The notes under the pieces were generated by a model. It did no database searches. It saw only the letters and a list, made by a program, of their open reading frames with translations, and was not told the DNA's origin. 64,000 bases of DNA from Bradyrhizobium sp. AZCC 1610 (GTDB lineage Bacteria > Pseudomonadota > Alphaproteobacteria > Rhizobiales > Xanthobacteraceae), in assembly GCF_036924515.1 (NCBI RefSeq), contig NZ_JAZHRR010000001.1:2947001-3011000 (forward strand), given 5' to 3'. Both the position numbers and the translations under genes were made by a program. The first letter of the stretch is position 1. Each line of letters opens with the position of its first letter. Positions 58,192-64,000 of the stretch are shown one piece after another.

Positions 58192-58206
58192 TTCTCTTCT
58201 TTCAGG

Positions 58207-59730
58207 TTAGGCGGCGCGGATACGGCGGACGAAGGGGTCGCCGACGACTTGAACTTCGATGGCCTCGTCGATCTGGCGAGTCATCCGGTCGATGTGTTGC
58301 TGCTGGATAGTTTCCGTCAGCGACGGGGATCGGAGAAAATCCATCATCGCCTCGCGATCGATCACCACGTTTTCGAGCGTGGCCGAAACGTGCCGGTTGA
58401 AGGCGTGCGCATCGAACTGATCGCCGACGTTGATGTTGATGTTCGGCTCTATGGGGCAGTACTCGATGGCATCGCCCCAATCGGCAGCACGAATGATCGG
58501 ATCATCAATGATGACCAGGTCAGCGTGGGTGCCGCTGATGCGAGGCGCGCGGGGAGGGCGACCTCGCTTCTTGGTCTTCGCCTTGGGCTTATCGCCCTCG
58601 GCGCAGTTCGGGCTGACCAGGCTGCCGTCGTCGCGCTCGACAAGGAAGCTGTAAGGCCACAGCTCGCCCGTCACCTCGCACTGGGCCCCGTGGATGTTGA
58701 TGGCTTCCTGACACCATTCTTCATTCACGCCATGAACGTGCCTGAAGTGGCTTGCGGGATGGAAGTTCTTCAGCTTCGGGCACCAACGGTACATGTCGGA
58801 CTTGCCGGCCGTGCTGCCCGTGGTGATGTAGCTGGCACCAAGCTTGCCTTCCGGCTTCTCCAGAGCCGTGACGAAGTGGTCACCCATGTCGAGCGCAAAC
58901 TTGATGTCATCGAAGTAAGGCATGACATATTCGTGCTCGACGCGGCCGGTTGGGATCTTCAGAAGCCTTGCACCATCGAAGCACTCTGAGGAGCTATTGC
59001 CGTCAACCGAGTTGTCTGTGCGGATGTAGGTGAAGCCTTCGCTTTCCATGCTGGCACGCATGCGCTGGAAGTCGCCGAACACCCGGCCGAACTGCTTCTT
59101 CGCCGGCCAGCACACGCAACGCGACTGGATGCGTCCACGCGCGTTGACCTGGTATGCGACAGCCAGGTCGCCGGCTCCGTAGGGCGCGGTTGGCCAGACC
59201 GGGAGGTTGAAGTTCTTGCTGCCGTCCATGCAGGACGACGGGCCTTCCTTGTAGATCCTGGTGATCTCTTCCGGCGTGGTCGCGTAATAGACTTCCCCGC
59301 TGGGATCGATCGCCGCGATCAGCTTGTTCCGCTTATCGTTATCCAGATCCGGATAGAACCGGCTGAGGTAGCGACCAGCGGTCAGGATCGTGACGCGATC
59401 GATGACACCGAGTTCATCGTTCTCGGTGAAGGCGATATTGGTGACGTCGTCCGCGTGCAGGTGCGCGAAGTGATCCTTGATCGGCTTCACGTCCCACTTC
59501 GCCGGCAGCGGCTTCAGCGTGCCGTCAGCCAGGCGCTGAGCCTGGCGAGCCCGCCAGTCGGCAGCCTGGGCGATACGACGCGGCTGGACCTTGCGGCCGA
59601 GCTTTTCAGTCAGCACCTTTGCGTGCTTGGCCGCATCGCTGCCTTTGTCATAGGGGCCGTAGTCCGGGATCGGAACGTCCACCATGTTGCCCTTGCCATC
59701 GGGCTCGAGAGTGACCAGGAAGAACGACAT
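58207..59730 (-). CDS. Large conserved phage protein of unknown function
   Basis: 507 residues from ATG 59730 (GGAGA upstream). The middle has SSCMDGSKNF...PYGAGDLAVAYQVNARGR, then RCVCWPAKKQFGRVFGDFQR and YRWCPKLKNFH, a pattern I have seen in uncharacterised proteins of tailed phages. A basic patch (KAKTKKRGRPPRAPR, about residue 415) resembles an AT-hook. First gene of the longest operon in this phage. No function can be given. Confidence 0.7.
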   Translation of the reverse strand: MSFFLVTLEPDGKGNMVDVPIPDYGPYDKGSDAAKHAKVLTEKLGRKVQPRRIAQAADWRARQAQRLADGTLKPLPAKWDVKPIKDHFAHLHADDVTNIAFTENDELGVIDRVTILTAGRYLSRFYPDLDNDKRNKLIAAIDPSGEVYYATTPEEITRIYKEGPSSCMDGSKNFNLPVWPTAPYGAGDLAVAYQVNARGRIQSRCVCWPAKKQFGRVFGDFQRMRASMESEGFTYIRTDNSVDGNSSSECFDGARLLKIPTGRVEHEYVMPYFDDIKFALDMGDHFVTALEKPEGKLGASYITTGSTAGKSDMYRWCPKLKNFHPASHFRHVHGVNEEWCQEAINIHGAQCEVTGELWPYSFLVERDDGSLVSPNCAEGDKPKAKTKKRGRPPRAPRISGTHADLVIIDDPIIRAADWGDAIEYCPIEPNININVGDQFDAHAFNRHVSATLENVVIDREAMMDFLRSPSLTETIQQQHIDRMTRQIDEAIEVQVVGDPFVRRIRAA

Positions 59731-59755
59731 CGAAGTCTCCGTTTGCAGTTCATCG

Positions 59756-59771
59756 TTTGCATTCATGCGCC
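59756..59771 (-). promoter_or_regulatory. Palindromic phage site (half-degenerate), promoter-proximal copy
   Basis: Minus strand GGCGCATGAATGCAAA, 26 bases before the 59730 start, followed by a further TGCAAACGGAG that forms the Shine-Dalgarno region. Confidence 0.65.
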
Positions 59772-59852
59772 CGGATGGGCGCACGACGTCCTTGGGTGGC
59801 TGTGAACGCCGCTCGAAATAGTGCGGCGAGTCAGAACCGGTGGCGCTTTTTA

Positions 59853-59868
59853 TTTGCATTCATGCGCA
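59853..59868 (-). promoter_or_regulatory. Palindromic phage site, distal copy
   Basis: Minus strand TGCGCATGAATGCAAA followed by TAAAAA. With the 59756 copy, it makes the only operon with two sites (97 bases apart, centre to centre). Confidence 0.65.
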
Positions 59869-59940
59869 CGAAAGCGCAAGCGAAAAATCTAAGGAAAAAT
59901 ATCCGGGAAGGAGCCGCGCCCTGCACGCGGTCTATCTCGG

Positions 59941-60113
59941 GGGTTGTAGAAGCGGATGCGCAGCAGCGCTCCGCCGCAGTTTCTGATGATCATTCAAGAC
60001 GCCCTTTGTTGATGTTGAAGGTGTGGTAGGCGCTTGGTTCGTGGTCTGTCGCGTGGGTTGTAGAAGCGGATACACAGGAGTGTTCCGCAGCAATCTCTGA
60101 TAATCATTGATGC
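59941..60113. repeat. Two imperfect 57-bp direct repeats in a gene-free gap
   Basis: GGGTTGTAGAAGCGGAT starts both copies (59941-59997 and 60055-60111), and the rest agrees at most positions (TCCGC..CAG..TCTGAT.ATCATT). They lie in a 355-base stretch between operons that holds no supported gene. They may be a second origin, a protein-binding array or a small-RNA locus. Confidence 0.6.
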
Positions 60114-60227
60114 CTCTGCTATCTCTGATTTCTTGATTGTTGGTTCCGCACTGCCAACAAGGTTGTCGCAAGTTCGTAGTCCCCAGGTACGTGATGCTAA
60201 AGGTTGGTCCGAGCCTCCTGGAAGCGC

Positions 60228-60812
60228 TCAGGTGCCGTCGTCGTAGTAGTGATCCCGCTGGATGCGGATCAGGACCTCGTTGAGCGTCCCTTCGAATTTA
60301 TCCCAGCGGTTAAGCTTGACCTTCGCGCGCTTCAGATCCTTCGAAACCAGCAGGGTGTAGATCCCGCCGGACGAAAGCGAATGCTCGAAGATCCCGAACC
60401 TGACCATTCCGTCCTTTTCAGTAAGCAACGGTGCGATCAGTTCGATGGCTTTCTTGGTGGTGTCGAAGCTCTCCTGCGAGCCCTTCGTCAACATGATTCT
60501 CAGACACCGGTCGTTCGTGTCCGACCAAAAGCCGTCCGCGAAAATGCCGATGTCGTTGAATGCGTCGAGGACGTGCCGATGGTAACTCAGGCCGTCGTTG
60601 ACGTTGCTCCGGACGAGCGTTTGCCAGTCCGGCCCCTTGTCCTTCGCCTCTGCGACGATGATCTGCCCGATCAACTCGTTGAGGTGAGAGATACGTTTGG
60701 CCGAATGCTCGATCTTGCGGTCGATCGGAGCGCGCTGGGCGAACAGGTCGTCCCGCTTTCTCTCTTCGTCGACCAGCTCGGAGCGCAATTCGGCGAGCGA
60801 TTTCTTGGTCAT
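60228..60812 (-). CDS. Phage hypothetical protein with N-terminal coiled coil
   Basis: 194 residues. The first 60 form a coiled coil (LAELRSELVDEERKRDDLFA, RKIEHSAKRISHLNELIGQI); the rest is mixed alpha/beta. ATG 60812 overlaps the upstream stop, GAGGA close by. Not recognised. Confidence 0.65.
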   Translation of the reverse strand: MTKKSLAELRSELVDEERKRDDLFAQRAPIDRKIEHSAKRISHLNELIGQIIVAEAKDKGPDWQTLVRSNVNDGLSYHRHVLDAFNDIGIFADGFWSDTNDRCLRIMLTKGSQESFDTTKKAIELIAPLLTEKDGMVRFGIFEHSLSSGGIYTLLVSKDLKRAKVKLNRWDKFEGTLNEVLIRIQRDHYYDDGT

Positions 60813-60994
60813 TCTTCCTCGGTGACGTAGTCGATGACGAACGACGCCAGACCGTCCTGATGGGCGGCCTCGGCGGCGGCATCGATGTTGGGGTAGGCGC
60901 CGTGCCAGCGTTTGCCTGGCCATTTGGCGCGGAGGGTGTTGCCGTTCAGCCTGGCGAAGAGCACCGGCTTGCCTGCCTGATCATCCTCGGACAT
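60809..60994 (-). CDS. Small phage hypothetical protein
   Basis: 61 residues. KPVLFARLNGNTLRAKWPGK, then HGAYPNIDAAAEAAHQDGL suggest a small beta/alpha domain. ATG 60994 in a TGATG coupling; a GTG three bases earlier is possible. Not recognised. Confidence 0.58.
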   Translation of the reverse strand: MSEDDQAGKPVLFARLNGNTLRAKWPGKRWHGAYPNIDAAAEAAHQDGLASFVIDYVTEEE

Positions 60995-61137
60995 CACGCA
61001 AACCGTAGCGGCGTGGTGCCGAACAGCCGGACGCGCTCACGCATGTCGGCCAGGACGATCGAGTCATCGATCCGACTGTCGAACAGGTCGTTGAGGGTGG
61101 GGGTGTAGCGGCGGCGCTTCTTTGGTTGGGTCTTCAT
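60994..61137 (-). CDS. 47-residue basic phage protein
   Basis: MKTQPKKRRRYTPTLNDLFD opens it; the middle is acidic, the end basic. ATGA overlap with the upstream gene and TGATG with the next support it. Not recognised. Confidence 0.58.
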   Translation of the reverse strand: MKTQPKKRRRYTPTLNDLFDSRIDDSIVLADMRERVRLFGTTPLRFA

Positions 61138-61754
61138 TCGTCTTTCCAGTCTATGGTGATGGTCCCGTCAGGACCGGTTACAAGCTCGGCCTCGAAGAAC
61201 TCGACGGCCTTGCGAATGGCGGGCATGTACGGGCCAGATCCTCGTCTGGCTCGAAGTGCCGCTACGTTGGTGAAGTAGCCTCCGGTGTTCAGCTCGCAGT
61301 CGAGGCCACGCATCGATAAGCCATCCTCTCGGGCTCGGGCGCGGATGGCGTCCGCCAGCGGTTCGCCGATGATGGCGAGAGGCTTTTCGTGATAGTTGAA
61401 CAGCTTGATGCCCAGCGCTCTGGCGCGAAGGCTGATTTCCCAGGGCGAGCGATGCGGCAGAATGTGGTGGATGGCGGTCGCGCCCTTGGTCGGAGCTGAC
61501 CGTCTGAGTTCCTCATCCTCGCCGGACGTCCATGGAAGGCGGCGGTAGCCGAGACCTTCCGTCTTGTCGCGCTTGCCCTGGATCGATGACCTCGACCGAT
61601 GCGGAGGCAGCAACGCCTGCAGCTCAGCTGTTCTGAGGTGCCGGTTGCGCCGCATGATCTCGATCTCGGCCACCGTCCAGGGCCGGCCATGCTTGACGAG
61701 CGACGCGCTATCGAACCTCTCGGATATTGCTAAGGCAGTGTTCGAGGTTCTCAC
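61134..61754 (-). CDS. Phage protein with two Myb/SANT-like repeats
   Basis: 206 residues. Two similar segments, RPWTVAEIEIMRRNRHLRTA...LPPHRSRSSIQGKRD and LPWTSGEDEELRRSAPTKGA...LPHRSPWEISLRARALGI, each start with P-W-T and end in H-R-S-x-x-x-I/L, like Myb-type three-helix DNA-binding repeats. A regulator or DNA-structural role is likely. The start is uncertain: GTG 61754 has a weak ribosome site. Confidence 0.65.
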   Translation of the reverse strand: MRTSNTALAISERFDSASLVKHGRPWTVAEIEIMRRNRHLRTAELQALLPPHRSRSSIQGKRDKTEGLGYRRLPWTSGEDEELRRSAPTKGATAIHHILPHRSPWEISLRARALGIKLFNYHEKPLAIIGEPLADAIRARAREDGLSMRGLDCELNTGGYFTNVAALRARRGSGPYMPAIRKAVEFFEAELVTGPDGTITIDWKDE

Positions 61755-61763
61755 GATCGATAC

Positions 61764-61979
61764 TCATACGAAGGCGCGTTTGTTGGCGACGACGAAACGA
61801 ACTTCCTCTCGCCGCTGTCGGCCGCGCCAGGTCTTCTTGAATGGAGCGGGGTGGCGCTTCCAGGTGTGGTTTTCCAGGAGGAAGCGGAAGGCTGCGCCGA
61901 GAGCGCGCTGATGAGGCGAGCCCTTGTCGCACGGGTGACGCCAGCGGCGCTGACGTCGGAAGAGACGCATATGCTTCAT
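61764..61979 (-). CDS. Small basic phage protein
   Basis: 71 residues, very Arg/Lys/His-rich (MKHMRLFRRQRRWRHPCDKG). GGGGA precedes ATG 61979. The stop overlaps an ATG at 61767 that opens a 19-codon frame covering the Myb-like gene's start. Could be nucleic-acid binding; the composition makes it less certain. Confidence 0.48.
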   Translation of the reverse strand: MKHMRLFRRQRRWRHPCDKGSPHQRALGAAFRFLLENHTWKRHPAPFKKTWRGRQRREEVRFVVANKRAFV

Positions 61980-61981
61980 GG

Positions 61982-62125
61982 TCAGTCCCCGAACTGGGTG
62001 CCAGGAATGAGCCAGCGGGTATGCTCAACCCAATGCCATCCATCGCCGGCAGTGGCGGGCTGAAGGCTCTCCCAGACGATGTAGTCGCCATCTTGCCCAA
62101 GAGCGTAGTGATAACGGTGTTCCAT
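61982..62125 (-). CDS. 47-residue phage protein
   Basis: MEHRYHYALGQDGDYIVWES, then WHWVEHTRWLIPGTQFGD: a small, Trp-rich, all-beta-looking protein. AGGGA precedes ATG 62125. Not recognised. Confidence 0.6.
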   Translation of the reverse strand: MEHRYHYALGQDGDYIVWESLQPATAGDGWHWVEHTRWLIPGTQFGD

Positions 62126-62185
62126 CAGTCGTCCCTTCGAAGAGATGCCCGCCCTCCGAAGAGAGCGGGCACGCCATTGACTGGC

Positions 62186-63136
62186 TCAGTAGTGGGGTCG
62201 GATCTTCTTGTTCAGCGCCCAGTACGGTCCATCGCCGCCGACGTCGGCCTGGATGTACAGGGTGCGCTTGTGGTCATCCTGGGTCTTGATGACGGTACAG
62301 ACGCGCTCGACGAACTCGCCCTTCTTCATCGCCCGGACCTTGTCACCCGGCTTGACCAGCCGGCCGTTGACCCAGCGAGCATCCGGATGCGGCGGCTCGA
62401 CGGGGGCAGCGGTGGTCGGGACGTTGTCCTCTTCCTCGATCGCCTCCTCGACGCCAGCTTCCGGCAGAACCGGGGCGATGCCCTGCGGCGGGATCGTCAC
62501 CGGAAAGACCAGCGCGATCGACTGGTTGCCGCTCAGGTAGATCTGACCCGCTTCCAGCTCGCTGCCGAACAGCTCTTCGTGAAGGCTGTATTCGCGACCG
62601 TCCTTGACGACGGCGCCGTACAGCGTGCGCGGCTCGGTATCGAGGTTCTCGACCTTCAGCTCGCCCTGCATCTCGTCGCCATCGGTATCGAACTGGCCGA
62701 CGACCTGTTCGCCGTCGTGATGCGAGACGATGACAACCGGATAGGCGTTGCCCGTTAGCACGGCGATGATCTTCGCGTCGGTGTGGACGTCCTGGTCATC
62801 GTTGGCGTCGAACACCTGGAACGGCTTGTTGAAGTCAACGCGGCCGGACGGGTAGATGATTGCCGGAACGACCGGCGCAGCAGGGGCGGCGGACTCTTCC
62901 AGGACGGCGGCGAGCGCGGTCTCGGTCGATACTTCAGCTCCGACTACCGTGTCGGCCTCGACGACCAGGCTGGAAGCTTCCGTCCCGCCATCCTGTTGTG
63001 CGGCCTGCATGTCAGCTTGGCTAAGATAGCCAGACATGCCGATCGCGGGAGCATCGCTGCTCTCGGCTCCACCGAATGTGGCTTGGCCGATGACACCATG
63101 TCCACCGATGACACCATGTCCCATGGTTGGATCCAT
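62186..63136 (-). CDS. Phage hypothetical protein, modular and acidic
   Basis: 316 residues. The N-terminus has a tandem GHGVIG repeat, then an Ala/Glu-rich linker, a beta-rich middle (IIAVLTGNAYPVVIVSHHDG...) and a C-terminal basic domain (GDKVRAMKKGEFVERVCTVI). GGAGAG precedes the ATG. First gene of the operon under the 63232 site. Not recognised. Confidence 0.62.
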   Translation of the reverse strand: MDPTMGHGVIGGHGVIGQATFGGAESSDAPAIGMSGYLSQADMQAAQQDGGTEASSLVVEADTVVGAEVSTETALAAVLEESAAPAAPVVPAIIYPSGRVDFNKPFQVFDANDDQDVHTDAKIIAVLTGNAYPVVIVSHHDGEQVVGQFDTDGDEMQGELKVENLDTEPRTLYGAVVKDGREYSLHEELFGSELEAGQIYLSGNQSIALVFPVTIPPQGIAPVLPEAGVEEAIEEEDNVPTTAAPVEPPHPDARWVNGRLVKPGDKVRAMKKGEFVERVCTVIKTQDDHKRTLYIQADVGGDGPYWALNKKIRPHY

Positions 63137-63231
63137 TCACTCTCTCCTTTGTTGCGGGCCGTTGTTGATCCCACCCCGTCAGCAGGGGCGGCGCGCGGGT
63201 TGATGACGGGGTGTGCAATCGCTTGCATTCA

Positions 63232-63247
63232 TGCAAGCGTCAGGTCA
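63232..63247 (-). promoter_or_regulatory. Palindromic phage site (perfect dyad)
   Basis: CTTGCAT-GA-ATGCAAG on the minus strand, perfect 7-base arms, with CTGACG directly upstream. It overlaps the 3' end of the preceding gene and serves the 63136 operon. Confidence 0.78.
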
Positions 63248-63629
63248 CGGGCTGATCGCCCGGACCGTATTCGGAAATGATGCAGGCTCGGTCCTGGTCC
63301 CAGGACAGCTCCTCAACGTCGAGGCCGTCGACATCGAAGTCGATCACGGTCACCTGGACGTCAGACGGCAGGTGGCGGACATCGACCATGCCACCCTCGA
63401 CAGTGATCACCACCTCGCGCTTTACCGCGTAGACGATGTCCCACTGGTCGCCGGAGTCGGGGATTGGGTAGGACCCGTCAGCCCGGCGGAATCCGATGCG
63501 CTCCATGCCGTCAGGATGTGTGATCGCAAAGACCAGCGGTCCGTAGACGTGGGTGTGCAGCTGGTCGAAGACCAGGCGGGCAGGGTAGCCGTGCCTCGTC
63601 TGCAGCGGCTTCCTGAAATCAAGCGACAT
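63240..63629 (-). CDS. Conserved small phage protein
   Basis: 129 residues. KPLQTRHGYPARLVFDQLHT, PLVFAITHPDGMERIGFRRA and SYPIPDSGDQWDIVYAVKRE follow a pattern common to many phage proteins of unknown role. GAGG precedes the ATG, which lies inside the end of the next upstream gene. Confidence 0.65.
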   Translation of the reverse strand: MSLDFRKPLQTRHGYPARLVFDQLHTHVYGPLVFAITHPDGMERIGFRRADGSYPIPDSGDQWDIVYAVKREVVITVEGGMVDVRHLPSDVQVTVIDFDVDGLDVEELSWDQDRACIISEYGPGDQPVT

Positions 63630-64000
63630 GCTCTACCTCGATATTGAGAAGGCCGGTGACCTCGGGCCAGTTCGGGTTGCCCGTCGTGAGGAAATTGTCG
63701 ATCGCTTGAAGCGCCATCGCGGGCGTGACCAGCTCAAACGGAAAGTCGTAGTTCTGGCCGTGCTGATCGAGCAGGTCGCGCATTTCGCGGTTGCAGAACG
63801 GGAAAAACAGCGGACCGAGCGCAGCGCTGCGGTAGCTTTGGACGTACTGGAAAGCCCGGAAGCATCCCACGGGCAGCGTCCGGTCGCGCTCCATCGCCAG
63901 GAACATCCAGCCGCCGATGCAGGCGGTAGTGCCGCATTCGCCTTCGCTGACGATGCAGTTCATGTTGAAGCCGTTGCCGCTCGTCATATCGACGTGCTGG
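63619..64000 (-). CDS. Phage hypothetical protein, cut by the window edge
   Basis: At least 126 codons are visible; the frame stays open through the right edge, so the N-terminus may lie outside. GECGTTACIGGWMFLAMERD resembles the CGTxACIAGW motif of small phage proteins. An internal ATG at 63987 could also be the start. Function unknown. Confidence 0.6.
   Translation of the reverse strand, partial: QHVDMTSGNGFNMNCIVSEGECGTTACIGGWMFLAMERDRTLPVGCFRAFQYVQSYRSAALGPLFFPFCNREMRDLLDQHGQNYDFPFELVTPAMALQAIDNFLTTGNPNWPEVTGLLNIEVEHVA

Noticed and set aside
59932..60171. 79-codon minus-strand gene over the paired repeats
   Set aside because: Its two similar peptide blocks are explained by the DNA repeat; no ribosome site or operon coupling supports it.

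Overview
The window joins two unlike halves. Positions 1 to about 28,400 read as chromosome of an alphaproteobacterium, most likely Bradyrhizobium or a close relative in the Nitrobacteraceae. This rests on protein character (efp-epmA-epmB cluster, H-NS-like N-terminal protein, mini-porin signature protein, many tiny one-helix proteins typical of that group) and on intergenic repeats familiar from those genomes. No database search was possible.

Host half, in order: LysR regulator with a divergent FMN azoreductase; lytic transglycosylase; MarR regulator with a divergent AhpD-like protein sharing a 12-bp-arm operator; two L,D-transpeptidases and an M23 endopeptidase (a cell-wall block); efp divergent from epmA-epmB, which lysylate EF-P; DAHP synthase (aroG) behind a leader peptide and attenuator; HdeD-like and PrsW-like membrane proteins; an MFS transporter and an M20 amidohydrolase; a PEP-CTERM protein; tRNA-Glu; PilZ, GST and glyoxalase genes; several genes under 65 codons; a sirtuin; a two-domain cold-shock protein; and a DUF192 protein. 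The half ends with tRNA-Pro(TGG) at 28329-28405.

From the 3' end of tRNA-Pro to the right edge lies about 35.6 kb of a temperate phage genome, running off the window. Almost all of its genes are on the minus strand, tightly packed with ATGA or TGATG overlaps. Only a RuvC-like resolvase and a CI/LexA-like repressor are on the plus strand. The visible part is the early and replication region: AlpA-like regulator, B12-dependent ribonucleotide reductase, MazG-like and DUF6197-like proteins, Rad52/ERF-like annealing protein, YqaJ exonuclease, DnaQ exonuclease, SSB, DnaB-type helicase with Toprim, a separate zinc-ribbon primase domain, an O-like initiator carrying six iterons, a UvrD-like helicase, an rIIA/rIIB pair, a metallopeptidase and many unknowns. 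No integrase, terminase, capsid, tail or lysis gene is present, so those must lie beyond 64,000.

The most striking signal is a 16-bp palindrome, consensus TTTGCATGAATKCAAA on the minus strand. It occurs at about fourteen places and only in the phage half. Nearly every copy stands in front of the first gene of a minus-strand transcription unit, often just after a TTGAC-like -35 element. It looks like a multi-site operator system (stoperator-like) or a phage-specific promoter module. The second is a lambda-like origin inside the initiator gene. The third, in the host half, is a complete four-segment attenuator in front of aroG whose leader peptide carries a Phe-Trp-Tyr-Phe-Ser-Tyr run.
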